DNA of 64,000 nt, from the NCBI GenBank assembly GCA_046047235.1, contig JBJOII010000033.1, positions 5,141 to 69,140 on the forward strand. Direction: 5' to 3'. The first letter of the stretch is position 1. Each line of letters starts with the position of its first letter. Origin of the DNA: JBMTVN01 sp046047235. GTDB taxonomy: Bacteria > Verrucomicrobiota > Verrucomicrobiia > Limisphaerales > JAHDYP01. The translations under genes and the position numbers were made by a program. Below are positions 38,101 through 46,690 of this stretch, piece after piece. Below the pieces are notes generated by a model. The model was not told the DNA's origin. It did no database searches and saw only the letters and a program-made list of their open reading frames with translations.

Positions 38101-41100
38101 CATCACCGTGGGAGAGGTGGATTACCGTGATGGTGGTCGTTGGGGGCAGTATGCGGATGGCGGTGGTTCCAGTTTGGAGCTGGTGGATTCGCGGGCTGAT
38201 CCGGCCTGGCCATCGAACTGGGCGGACAGTGACGAGCGCTCGAAGGGGAGCTGGACGCAGGTGGAAGTGACGGGTGTCTTGGACAATGGCAATGGGGGTT
38301 ACGCACCGGATCGGCTGCATATCGGGATGCTGGGTGCAGGCGAGTGTATGGTGGATGAGGTGGAAGTGATTCCTTCGGGTTCGTCCACGAGCCGGCTGGC
38401 GAACGGTGGGTTTGAGAGCGGGACGACCAGCTGGACATTTTCGGGTAACCACAAGACGTCCACGGTGGATAGCTCCGGGGCGTTTGCGGGGACGAGGTGT
38501 TTGCATTTGCTGACCGAGGGAGACGGGGACACTGCGCCGAATACCGTTCGCGGGATTTTGAGTCCTGCATTGAGCGTAGGCCAGACCGCGACCATTCGTG
38601 CCCGGGTGAAGTGGCTGGCGGGTTGGCCTGAGGTGTTGTTCCGGCTGCGGGGCAACCACCTGGAGTTGCCCGCGAGGATGGCTGTGCCGAAGAATCTTGG
38701 GACTCCGGGAGCGGTGAACAGCCGTCGAGCATCGAACGTGGGGCCGGCGATTGTCGAGGTGAAGCATCAGCCGGTGTTGCCGCGGGCGAGTGAGGCCGTG
38801 AAGGTGACGGCTCGCGTGAGTGATGTGGATGATGTGGCGAGCGTGTTGTTGCGGTATCGGGTGGATCCATCGACGACCGTGACTTCATTGACCATGCGGG
38901 ATGATGGATTGGGTGGGGATGAGCATGCGGGGGACGGAGTTTTCACGGCGACCTTGAGTGGTCGGAGCGCGGGGAGTCTGGTGGCTTTTCGGGTGGCGGC
39001 GACGGATGATGCGTCGGTTGGGGTTGCGAGCACATTTCCGGTGGAAGCGACGGGGCAGGAATGTTTGGTGCGTTGGGGTGATCCGACGCCATTTGGCAGC
39101 TTTGCGCATTACCATGTCTGGCTGACGTCGGCGACCATGTCTGCGTGGGGTGCATCGGGTGGTTTGGACAATACGTGGCGGGATGCGACCGTGGCGTATG
39201 GTCCGCACCGGGTGATTTACAACACGCGGGTGCGGGACAAGGGGAGTCCATGGCATGGGGGGTATGGGGATTTGGCGGGTGAGATGCCATCTGACGACAG
39301 GCTGCTGGGTGCGAGTGACCGGGTTTGGGCGTCGACGGGGAACGGGGGCAGTGAGGGGACGGGGATCCGGAGTCAGGTCGCTTCGTGGGTGGGGCAGCAG
39401 TTGGGTATTCCGTATTTGCATGCCCAGTATGTGCATGTTTTCCAGAACGGCTCGCCATTTGGCGGGCGGAACATCATGGAGGACTTGGAGCAACCGAACC
39501 ATGATCATGGGGAGGCGTGGTTTCCGGATGGCGGGGAGGGGGATTTGTACAAGGTGGCGATGTGGTTTGAGTTTGGGGACGACAACTCATCGTTTGGAGC
39601 GACGAGTGCGACGGCGGAGCGGTTTACCACGACGGGTGGGGCCTACAAGCTAGCGCGTTACCGTTGGCATTTTCAGCGGCGTTCCAATGATGGGAATGCC
39701 AGCAACTTCACCAACTTGTTCGACATGGTGACTGCATTGAACTCGACGGCGAACTACGTGCCGGGTGTCTTGAACCAGATTGATGCGGAGCAGTGGATTC
39801 GTTCCTATGCCTACAGCTTCGTGATGGGGAACTGGGATGTCTGGAGCTACAACGTGGGACAGAACATGTATGCCTACAAGCAACCGGGTGATCGATGGAA
39901 ATTGATGCCATGGGATATCGACTTTGTTTTGGGGCTGGGTGACGGGACGAGCGGCAAGATTTGGGGTGGGCAGGATCCGGTGATCAACCGGATGTATGAC
40001 ACGCCGGAGTTTCGGCGGATGGTTTGGCGGGCGGTGGAGGACACGATCAACGTGCCGTATCAGCCTGAGAACTACGAACCGCAGATTGAGGCCAGAAGTT
40101 CCGTGCTGGCGCGGAACGCGATAGGCGGGTTGCAGGATCCGTCGGGTATACGCAGCTACATTGAAGGGCGGCGTGCATACCTTGAGGGGCAGCTTGCGGC
40201 GAACAACACGAGCACTTTTGCCATTACCACGAACGGTGGGGCTGACTACACGACGTCGACGCCGACGGTGTTGTTGACGGGCCAGGCGCCGTTTGGGGTG
40301 GCGACCATTGAGGTGAACGGGGTGCCGTATACTGCGACGTGGTCGACTTTCACGACGTGGCGGATCAGCGTGCCGATGACGGATGCGGTGAATGTGTTGA
40401 ACATTGTGGGGCGTGATTTGAGGGGGCAGGTGGTTGCGGGAGCGCAGGACACGATTACGATCCAGTATACGGGGACGGTTCAGCGGCCTGAGGACTACGT
40501 GGTGATCAACGAGGTAAACTACAATCCGCTGGAGCCCTCGGCTTCGTATCTTGAGCTTTACAATGCATCGACTTCGACGGCGTTTGATCTTTCGGGCTGG
40601 AGGCTGGAGGGTGCGGCTTACACCTTCCCGACTGGTGCGGTGATGGGTGCTGGTACCTACCTGGTGCTGGTGAAGGACCGGGCTGCGTTTGGGGCGGCTT
40701 ATGGCAATGCCGTGCTGCCGTTTGACGAATTCCCGGGGCAACTGGACAACGGTGGAGAGACGCTCAGGCTGGTGAAGCCTGGTTTGACGTCGGATCTGGA
40801 TATCACGGTATCGGACGTGAGATATGACGATGTCCTGCCGTGGTCGTCGTTGGCGGACGGGCAGGGGCCGTCGTTGCAGTTGATCGATCCATCGAAGGGA
40901 TCATGGCGAGTGGGGAACTGGGGGGTGAAGCCCGTTGCGGATGCGAACCGGGTTACGCCTGGCGTGCAGAATTCGACGCGGCAGACCTTGGCGGCGTTCC
41001 CTGACATTTGGATTAACGAGGTGATGCCGTCGAACCAGACGGGGGCTACGGACGCGGCGGGTGAACGCGAGCCTTGGATTGAGATTGTGAACACCGGGGT

Positions 41101-44100
41101 GATCGCGGTGGACATGTCGGCGTATTACCTGACGGACAGCTATACGAATCTGACCAAGTGGGCGTTTCCGAGCGGGAGCAGTATTCCTGCTGGAGGGTTC
41201 CTGTTGGTCTGGGCGGATGGTGAAGTTGGGGAGGGAAGTGCGGCGGCGCCGCACACGAGCTTCAGGTTGAACTCCACGAATGGATCGGTGGCATTGGTTC
41301 GGATGCAGGGCACGCCTTCCACGGCGGCGGTTATGGATTACGTGGACTACGTGATTTTGTCGGCCGATCGGAGCTTTGGTGCGATCCCGGATGGCGAACC
41401 GCGTCTGCGCCGGTTTTTACATTATCCGACTCCGGGAGCGGCGAACGATCCGTCGTCGCCGGAGGTGGCGGTTCGATTGAACGAGTACATGGCATTGAAC
41501 ACCTCGACGGTGCAGGATCCGGCCGACGGGGCGTATGAGGACTGGTTTGAGTTGTATAATGGGGGGCCGGAGGACGTGGATTTGACGGCGTTCACCCTTA
41601 CCGACAACGTGACGAATTCGGGTCAGTTTGTGATTCCACCAGGGTATGTGGTACCTGCGGGTGGTTTCCTGTTGGTTTGGGCTGACAACGAGCCATCGCA
41701 GAACAGTCCGACGAACGCGGGTTTGCACGTGAACTTTGCGTTATCGGGTGCCGGGGAGCAGTTGGGGTTATTCGCACCGGACGGCACGCTGGTGGACAGC
41801 CTGACCTTTGGCCAGCAGTTGGCTGATGTGAGCGAGGGGGTCTATCCGGATGGATCGTTGCCGCCGGTTTTGGCGTTGGACATTCCGACGCCAGGGACGG
41901 CGAACCTGATGGCCGGGGGGAATTTGCCGCCGGTGGTCGTGGCCCCTGATCAGGTATCGGTGGCGGAGATGGTTCAGATGGTTCTGGATGTTGATGCTAC
42001 CGATCCGGATGCGGGCCAGACGTTGACCTTTAGTCTTGGGGCAGGTGCACCTGCTGGCATGGTGATCGATGCCACCACGGGTGTGGTGACCTGGACTCCC
42101 GCGGAGGATCAGGGGCCCGGGGTTTACAACATTACCGTGATTGCGAGCGATGACGGCGTGCCGGTGCGTTCTGGAGTGAAGGTGGTGCAGGTGACCGTGA
42201 CCGAGGTCAATCGTGCACCGGTTTTGACGCCGCCCGGGGACAAGGTTGCGAACGAGGGGTCGGTGCTTGCGATCAACATGATTGCCGTGGATGTGGACAT
42301 TCCCGCGAACGGTTTGGTTTACAGCCTGGATGCGGGGGCACCGGCGGGGGCGGTGATCGATCCGGTGACGGGAGCATTTACGTGGACGCCGGCGGAGTCT
42401 CAGGGCCCCGGAGTTTATCCGATTACCGTGCGGGTGACTGATGATGGTGTTCCGTCATTGAGTGCGGCGCAGACCTTCAGCGTGACCGTGAACGAGGTGA
42501 ACAACCCGCCGGTGATGCCGGTGATAGGGTCCCAGACAGTGGAGGAGTTGTCTGAGTTCAGGCTGCAGGTTGCCGCGACTGATCCGGACAATCCGCCGAG
42601 CGCGATTCTGTATTCGCTGGACGCGGCGCCGGCGGGGGCGGTGATTGACGCCAGCTCGGGATGGTTGACCTGGACGCCTACCGAGGCTCAAGGGCCGACC
42701 AATGCGATATTCATTGTGCGGGCGACGGAGGTTGCGGTGCCGAATCCATCGAGCAGCCGGACCTTCTCGGTTGCGGTTACGGAGAAGAACCAGGCCCCAA
42801 CGCTACAAGCGTTGAGTAATCAGACTGTAGTGGCAGGCGAGACCCTGTCGTTTACTGCGGTGGGTTCTGACGCTGATCTGCCGAGGCAGGTGTTAACATA
42901 CAGTCTGGATGCGGGGGCACCGGCGGGGGCGTTTATTGATCCGGTGACCGGGGTGTTTGCGTGGACGCCGGATTATGACGCACCGGCTTCGACGAACCAG
43001 ATTACCGTTCGGGTGACCGACGATGGTCCCGGCTTGCTTAGTGCGGCCCGTACATTGCAGGTGGTGGTTGAAGGGCGTTTCCTCACTGTCATCAACGAGG
43101 TGATGCATACGCCGTCGGTTGCCGGGGCATCGTATGTGGAGCTCCACAATCCTTCTAGCCAGGCGTCGGCGGATCTTTCCGGGTTCGTTTTGGAATCGGC
43201 GACCATGAGTTACACCTTTGCTGGCGGGACGGTGCTTGTTCCGGGCGGGCACATTAGTGTTAGTGGCAATTTGACCGCGTTCACCTCGGCATACGGGGCG
43301 GGGTTGAACGTGGTTGGGCCGTGGACGGGCAGTCTTGCGAACGATGGCACCCTTCGATTGGTGCGACCGGGTTCCGGTGAAGTAGTGGACGAGGTGACGT
43401 ATCACAACGCGTTGCCTTGGCCGTCGCAGGCGAATGGTGGTGGAGCCTCGTTGCAACTGAAGGATCCATTGCAGGACAACAACCGTTTGGGGAACTGGTC
43501 CGCTACCGTGAACTTTGGCGGGGACCAGACCGTGGTGGAGTTGACGAGCAACTGGTCGTATTTCCAGGACGGTGCTCCGCCGGCGGGCTGGAGCGGGCTG
43601 ACCTTTGATGATGCGCCGTGGTCGAGTGGGCCTGGTTTACTGTATGTGGAGACCACCGATATTGGTCTGCCACGGCAGACGCCGCTGGTCTTGGGGCAAT
43701 CCGCCTATTATTTCCGGACTGCCTTTGATCTGGCGGTAGTTCCGAACGGGGCGACCTTGGAGTTGTCGTATGCGTTGGACGACGGTGCAGTGTTCTGGCT
43801 GAACGGTCAGGAGTTGACGCGGGTGCGGATGCCGGAGGGTGACATTACGCACGACACGTACGCGGCGGGGACCGTGGGTGATGCGGCGTTGGAGGGGCCG
43901 GATGTTTTCGGTTCGGCCCTGTTACGTGCCGGTCGCAATGTCCTGGCGGTGGAAGTGCATCAGACGGGTCCGGGCAGTTCGGACATTGTGATGGGCGCGG
44001 AGCTCAGGCTGGTGGGTGGCGAGGTGGCGGCCTACACGCCATCGGCGCCGAACAACGTGAGCGAGGCGCTCGGGCGGTTTCCGACGCTGCGTATCAACGA

Positions 44101-44770
44101 GGTCTTGATGAGCAATGTGACCGGTGTGACGGACAGTGCAGGCGATCGTGAGCCTTGGATTGAGATTGTGAACACGGGGGCGACTGCTGTGAGCCTTGAT
44201 GGTTTGTATCTCAGCAACGATCCCAACAACCCGGGACGGTGGGCGTTCCCGGCGGGCTGGTCGATCCTGCCTGGCGGGTACCTGGTGGTATTTGCTGATG
44301 GTGAGGAGGTCGAGACCGTGGGCAGTGAGTTTCACACCAACTTCCGTTTATTGCCGGGGCTGGGAGGCACTTGGAATGTGCAGCTTTCCATGGATGTGGG
44401 GTCTGGTTTCGTTGGGGTGGATGCCATGGCGGGTCGCACACCGGTGGCGGATGTTTCCGTGGGATTGGTGCCTGACGGGTATCCTGCCGGGTTAGTCTCG
44501 ATGCAGGTCGCCTCGCCTGGCGGGTCGAACGCCGGGGTATCGGAACCGGTGTTCGAAGGTATTGGGTTGGACGGTAACGGGAGCCCGGTGATCTCGTGGT
44601 TTGGTGAGGCAGGAGTGGAATATGTGCTCGAGGCCACGGAAGTGATGCCTGCGGGGATTTGGGAGGCTGTGTCGACTGTCACTGGTGCGGGTTCGGTTGT
44701 GACTGTGACGGATGAGGGCGCAGGCGGGATGGGGCAGCGCTATTACCGCGTGGTTGTTCTGCAGCCTTAG
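35117..44770 (+). CDS. Giant secreted CotH-kinase / lamin-tail-domain / cadherin-like protein
   Basis: 3,217 aa. A signal peptide (about 1-28) is followed by a PA14-type domain (to about 185), Ig-like and SbsA-like domains, and a DUF1349-like jelly roll (about 395-560). Next are lamin-tail domains (near 588, 748 and 878), a CotH-kinase-like domain (about 1315-1690) with RDKGSPWHGGYGDL, LEQPNHDHGE and WKLMPWDIDFVLG, and more lamin-tail domains (near 1794, 1963 and 2116). Four cadherin/He_PIG-like repeats follow (about 2270-2654, PAGAVIDPVTGAFTWTP type), then a lamin-tail domain (2656), a galactose-binding-like domain (2798-2971) and a final lamin-tail domain (2989). The short C-terminal beta region ends YYRVVVLQP. 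No PEP-CTERM or LPXTG signal is seen. A surface or matrix protein with possible CotH-type protein phosphorylation is inferred. Confidence 0.85.
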   Translation: MRKIYRPFCLLSLLALLVLCCGIRVEAGSILREVWTGIGGTSVSDLTSNPSYPNNPSSTNLVTDYFESPTDVLENYGQRMHGYVVPPQSGNYTFWIASDDGGELWLSTDEDPANARVIATVQGWTSSREWTREINQQSAAMNLVAGQFYYISALMKEGGGGDNLAVKWRRPDGVEEGPIPATYLEPWGLALEPPQISEQPVPTSAVEGGAAEFSVRLAKVTPANYQWRKNGVNIPGATTRVLSYGPVSMADQGALFSVVVSNDLGSETSAGAALTVLADQVKPTLVGALSLGPTSVGVTFSEPVSSGTANVSANYKLNNGASVLSATLASDGVTVVLTTSALSFGTTYTLTVNNVTDRAQVPNPILPNSQTTFIAIEYSPADVGGPVLSGGIERVGDGAFDVRGGGSDIGGTSDQMHFAWEYRVGDFDVRARVAGMSITDPFVKAGLVVRDSLNANARYAGIFLSSPQVGGFFSSRTVVGGSATTGVPVEGFPVNVPEGWVRLRRVGTQLIGFASLDGVSWMQLGSVSISGLPSQLMFGMAVSSADTGRVATAAFRDLGATTGAQVLTTPWTYGREPLGPSSRRTGLVFSEIMYHPSARVDARNLEFVELYNARNVFEDLSGWRISGEIDYVFPEGFVLEAGDHVVVAAVPADVSAVYGITNVLGPYAGALANGGGKVRLRNASDAIRLEVDYGDSPRWPAAADGAGHSLILARPSYGEGDVRAWDSSQLIGGSPGGVDAVRPDPLMAVVINEYLAHTDLPQVDYIELYNTGSAEVDLSGCVVTDDPSTNRYVIPSGTTLGAGTHLLLEEGTLGFRLSAAGETLYFVKAGGSRVIDAVKYGAQENGVASGRVPDGAPVFRRLAAPTPGGANAARRVEDVVINEIMYHPISNDDDDEYVELHNRGAGVVDLSGWRLERGISFEFPQGASLAPGGYLVVGRSQARLLANYPGVLSAANTFGDYSGSLADGGEGLALRMPDTVTDTNELGVIRTNRIFITVGEVDYRDGGRWGQYADGGGSSLELVDSRADPAWPSNWADSDERSKGSWTQVEVTGVLDNGNGGYAPDRLHIGMLGAGECMVDEVEVIPSGSSTSRLANGGFESGTTSWTFSGNHKTSTVDSSGAFAGTRCLHLLTEGDGDTAPNTVRGILSPALSVGQTATIRARVKWLAGWPEVLFRLRGNHLELPARMAVPKNLGTPGAVNSRRASNVGPAIVEVKHQPVLPRASEAVKVTARVSDVDDVASVLLRYRVDPSTTVTSLTMRDDGLGGDEHAGDGVFTATLSGRSAGSLVAFRVAATDDASVGVASTFPVEATGQECLVRWGDPTPFGSFAHYHVWLTSATMSAWGASGGLDNTWRDATVAYGPHRVIYNTRVRDKGSPWHGGYGDLAGEMPSDDRLLGASDRVWASTGNGGSEGTGIRSQVASWVGQQLGIPYLHAQYVHVFQNGSPFGGRNIMEDLEQPNHDHGEAWFPDGGEGDLYKVAMWFEFGDDNSSFGATSATAERFTTTGGAYKLARYRWHFQRRSNDGNASNFTNLFDMVTALNSTANYVPGVLNQIDAEQWIRSYAYSFVMGNWDVWSYNVGQNMYAYKQPGDRWKLMPWDIDFVLGLGDGTSGKIWGGQDPVINRMYDTPEFRRMVWRAVEDTINVPYQPENYEPQIEARSSVLARNAIGGLQDPSGIRSYIEGRRAYLEGQLAANNTSTFAITTNGGADYTTSTPTVLLTGQAPFGVATIEVNGVPYTATWSTFTTWRISVPMTDAVNVLNIVGRDLRGQVVAGAQDTITIQYTGTVQRPEDYVVINEVNYNPLEPSASYLELYNASTSTAFDLSGWRLEGAAYTFPTGAVMGAGTYLVLVKDRAAFGAAYGNAVLPFDEFPGQLDNGGETLRLVKPGLTSDLDITVSDVRYDDVLPWSSLADGQGPSLQLIDPSKGSWRVGNWGVKPVADANRVTPGVQNSTRQTLAAFPDIWINEVMPSNQTGATDAAGEREPWIEIVNTGVIAVDMSAYYLTDSYTNLTKWAFPSGSSIPAGGFLLVWADGEVGEGSAAAPHTSFRLNSTNGSVALVRMQGTPSTAAVMDYVDYVILSADRSFGAIPDGEPRLRRFLHYPTPGAANDPSSPEVAVRLNEYMALNTSTVQDPADGAYEDWFELYNGGPEDVDLTAFTLTDNVTNSGQFVIPPGYVVPAGGFLLVWADNEPSQNSPTNAGLHVNFALSGAGEQLGLFAPDGTLVDSLTFGQQLADVSEGVYPDGSLPPVLALDIPTPGTANLMAGGNLPPVVVAPDQVSVAEMVQMVLDVDATDPDAGQTLTFSLGAGAPAGMVIDATTGVVTWTPAEDQGPGVYNITVIASDDGVPVRSGVKVVQVTVTEVNRAPVLTPPGDKVANEGSVLAINMIAVDVDIPANGLVYSLDAGAPAGAVIDPVTGAFTWTPAESQGPGVYPITVRVTDDGVPSLSAAQTFSVTVNEVNNPPVMPVIGSQTVEELSEFRLQVAATDPDNPPSAILYSLDAAPAGAVIDASSGWLTWTPTEAQGPTNAIFIVRATEVAVPNPSSSRTFSVAVTEKNQAPTLQALSNQTVVAGETLSFTAVGSDADLPRQVLTYSLDAGAPAGAFIDPVTGVFAWTPDYDAPASTNQITVRVTDDGPGLLSAARTLQVVVEGRFLTVINEVMHTPSVAGASYVELHNPSSQASADLSGFVLESATMSYTFAGGTVLVPGGHISVSGNLTAFTSAYGAGLNVVGPWTGSLANDGTLRLVRPGSGEVVDEVTYHNALPWPSQANGGGASLQLKDPLQDNNRLGNWSATVNFGGDQTVVELTSNWSYFQDGAPPAGWSGLTFDDAPWSSGPGLLYVETTDIGLPRQTPLVLGQSAYYFRTAFDLAVVPNGATLELSYALDDGAVFWLNGQELTRVRMPEGDITHDTYAAGTVGDAALEGPDVFGSALLRAGRNVLAVEVHQTGPGSSDIVMGAELRLVGGEVAAYTPSAPNNVSEALGRFPTLRINEVLMSNVTGVTDSAGDREPWIEIVNTGATAVSLDGLYLSNDPNNPGRWAFPAGWSILPGGYLVVFADGEEVETVGSEFHTNFRLLPGLGGTWNVQLSMDVGSGFVGVDAMAGRTPVADVSVGLVPDGYPAGLVSMQVASPGGSNAGVSEPVFEGIGLDGNGSPVISWFGEAGVEYVLEATEVMPAGIWEAVSTVTGAGSVVTVTDEGAGGMGQRYYRVVVLQP

Positions 44771-44809
44771 ATCAGGACCCTTCAAATATCAGGTCGGGTT
44801 TTCGCCTTG

Positions 44810-44831
44810 TCGCCGTCCGGATGGACGGCGA
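44810..44831. other. Stem-loop in the panB leader
   Basis: A perfect 9-bp stem (TCGCCGTCC with GGACGGCGA) closes a GGAT loop directly ahead of the preferred panB start at 44845. It has no T-tract, so it is not a clear terminator of the giant gene. It overlaps an alternative ATG at 44821, favouring the later start. Confidence 0.5.
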
Positions 44832-44844
44832 TGTTGGGCCCTTC

Positions 44845-45651
44845 ATGCGTGGCAAAATTACAGCTGAGAGCATTCGTGGTTACAAGGGGCGACGTCCGGT
44901 CGGGGCTTTGACTGCGTATGATTATCCCACGGCGCGTTTATTGGATGAGGCTGGGGTGGACGTGATCCTGGTGGGGGATTCATTGGGGATGGTGGTTCTG
45001 GGGTATCCGGACACCACGCATGTCACGATGGCGGACATGTTGCACCATGTGCGGGCGGTGGCGCGTTCGCGGCCTCGTGCGTTGCTGGCTGCTGATATGC
45101 CTTATGGGAGTTATCCGGATGCTGGTGCAGCTGTGCGCAATGCGAGGCTGCTGTGTGAGGCGGGAGCCGAGGTCGTGAAGGCGGAGGGGGGGCGTGGGAT
45201 TTTTGAGGTGGTGGAAGCGATTGTGAAAGAGGGGATGCCGTTCCTTGGGCATCTGGGCATGTTGCCTCAGCGGATTGTGGAGGAGGGGGGCAAGTATCGG
45301 ATCAAGGGGCGATCGGAGGAGGAGAGGCACGCCTTGGTGCAGGATGCTTTGGCGCTGGAGCAGGCTGGAGCGTTTGCGATCGTGTTGGAGCTGGTGGTGC
45401 CGGAGGTGGCGGCGGAGGTCAGTCAGCGATTGAGCATTCCGACTATTGGCATTGGGTCGGGGCGGGATTGTGACGGACAGATTTTAGTGACGCAGGATCT
45501 GACGGGTGGATTTCCATGGTTTACCCCCAAGCATGTGGTGCCTTTGGCGAGGACTGGGGAGGATACGCGTGAGGCCGTTGGGAAGTGGATGGCAAGTCTG
45601 GGGGGGGAAGCGCGGAGGGGGAAGCGGGAAGCGGGAAGCGCTGACGGCTGA
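44845..45651 (+). CDS. panB: 3-methyl-2-oxobutanoate hydroxymethyltransferase
   Basis: PanB transfers a hydroxymethyl group from 5,10-methylene-THF to ketoisovalerate in pantothenate (coenzyme A) synthesis. The protein is 268 aa from this start. Family motifs are intact: LTAYDYPTARLLDEAG, ILVGDSLGMVVLGY, LLAADMPYGSY, VKAEGG, PFLGHLGMLPQ and IPTIGIGSG. An upstream ATG at 44821 would add eight residues but lies inside a stem-loop, so 44845 is preferred. The C-terminal tail is a low-complexity GEARRGKREAGSADG stretch from GGAAGC-type repeats and is probably disordered. panC and panD are not in the window. Confidence 0.92.
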   Translation: MRGKITAESIRGYKGRRPVGALTAYDYPTARLLDEAGVDVILVGDSLGMVVLGYPDTTHVTMADMLHHVRAVARSRPRALLAADMPYGSYPDAGAAVRNARLLCEAGAEVVKAEGGRGIFEVVEAIVKEGMPFLGHLGMLPQRIVEEGGKYRIKGRSEEERHALVQDALALEQAGAFAIVLELVVPEVAAEVSQRLSIPTIGIGSGRDCDGQILVTQDLTGGFPWFTPKHVVPLARTGEDTREAVGKWMASLGGEARRGKREAGSADG

Positions 45652-45667
45652 GGGCAAGGCGGGGTTT

Positions 45668-45703
45668 GATACCGATAGCGATCCCGATTTCGATTTCGAT
45701 GGG
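45668..45703. repeat. GATNNN hexamer repeat
   Basis: Six consecutive hexamers all begin with GAT (ACC, AGC, CCC, TTC, TTC and GGG follow). It lies in the 91-base spacer between panB and the convergent gene. It would code for Asp-rich dipeptides but is in no recognised gene. It looks like replication-slippage sequence. Confidence 0.6.
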
Positions 45704-45742
45704 TGAGCGAGGTTGGTGCGCGGGGTTGGATATTCAACCGCG

Positions 45743-46651
45743 TTAGTCAGTGGGTTCGGAGCTGATGTTTTCCGTTGCAGGGGGTGGTGTGATTTCCGGC
45801 TCCGGTTTGGGGGCTGGGGGGAAATCATCTGAGGCGGGGCGACGGACGCCGCCGTGCACGATGACTTCGCCTTCCTTGGTCACCTGGAGGGTGGGGCGGC
45901 TGGGGCCGGCGTAGTCGTAGGTGTTTCTGAGGATGATCTCTCCGTCGGGGTTGATGGTGATGTAATAGAAGCTGCGGGCCCCGTATTGGTAGAGAACATG
46001 GAGGAGACTTGCGCGGTCGATTTGCTTTTCAGGGGAGCTGAAAGTGAGCATCGGACCGAGTGGAAACACGGCGAAGGGCTTTTGGCCGGTGGCGTCGGTA
46101 ATCAGCGCGTAGAGTTTCAGGACCTTGAGGTGGTTTGCGGTTTGGAGGGCGTAGCGGCGGATTTCGGGTGGGCCGGGTGTGGCGGTGGACGGGGCGACAC
46201 CGAAGCGTTGTTCCCAGAGAGTGGATCCGGGAATGATGTCGAACTCTACCGGCGCGATTTTGAGGCGTTGTCCCCAAGCCTGGATATGGAGCGTTGCTGA
46301 GAGGATGAAGTGGCCGGAGCTGAGTGGCGGGTAGTGGGGGGTGAGGTTGACGCGTTTGGTGGCGATTGTGGCGTTGGGGAGGTCGAATTCACCTTGGACG
46401 GGTGTCTGGCTTGTGGGGGCGATGGGACGACCTTCGCGGGATTCAAGAGAGAATTCGAGCCAGTAGTTGTCGCGTCCCAGCTCGAGGGTTTGGCCGGTGA
46501 AGTTGGTGATCCTGACGGAGACGGGCAGGGCTTCCCCGGTGAGGAATTGTTCCTGAGGGAGCTGGAGTCCGGCACTGAGCTGGGCCCGGCCGGTGAGGGG
46601 GGCGCAGCAAAGCAGTGCGACTAGCGCAGTGCGCTTCAAATATGTCTTCAT
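45743..46651 (-). CDS. Exported protein of unknown function
   Basis: 302 aa with a clear signal peptide (MKTYLKRTALVALLCCAPLTGRA). The mature part starts with a beta-rich region of Ig-like character (PVSVRITNFTGQTLELGRDNYWLEF), as in periplasmic accessory proteins. A middle region follows (LKVLKLYALI...FAVFPLGPMLTFSSPEKQID), and the C-terminus is proline-rich (APKPEPEITPPPATE). I do not recognise the family. It is probably transcribed after the metallophosphoesterase gene on the same strand, 39 bases away. Confidence 0.6.
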   Translation of the reverse strand: MKTYLKRTALVALLCCAPLTGRAQLSAGLQLPQEQFLTGEALPVSVRITNFTGQTLELGRDNYWLEFSLESREGRPIAPTSQTPVQGEFDLPNATIATKRVNLTPHYPPLSSGHFILSATLHIQAWGQRLKIAPVEFDIIPGSTLWEQRFGVAPSTATPGPPEIRRYALQTANHLKVLKLYALITDATGQKPFAVFPLGPMLTFSSPEKQIDRASLLHVLYQYGARSFYYITINPDGEIILRNTYDYAGPSRPTLQVTKEGEVIVHGGVRRPASDDFPPAPKPEPEITPPPATENISSEPTD

Positions 46652-46690
46652 AGCAGGATCGACAGGTGCCGCGCCTGCGTAGGGCGGCGA

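Noticed and set aside
39650..40741. 363-residue minus-strand frame in the giant gene
   Set aside because: Long antisense frames are expected in G-rich coding DNA; the plus frame has clear domains.
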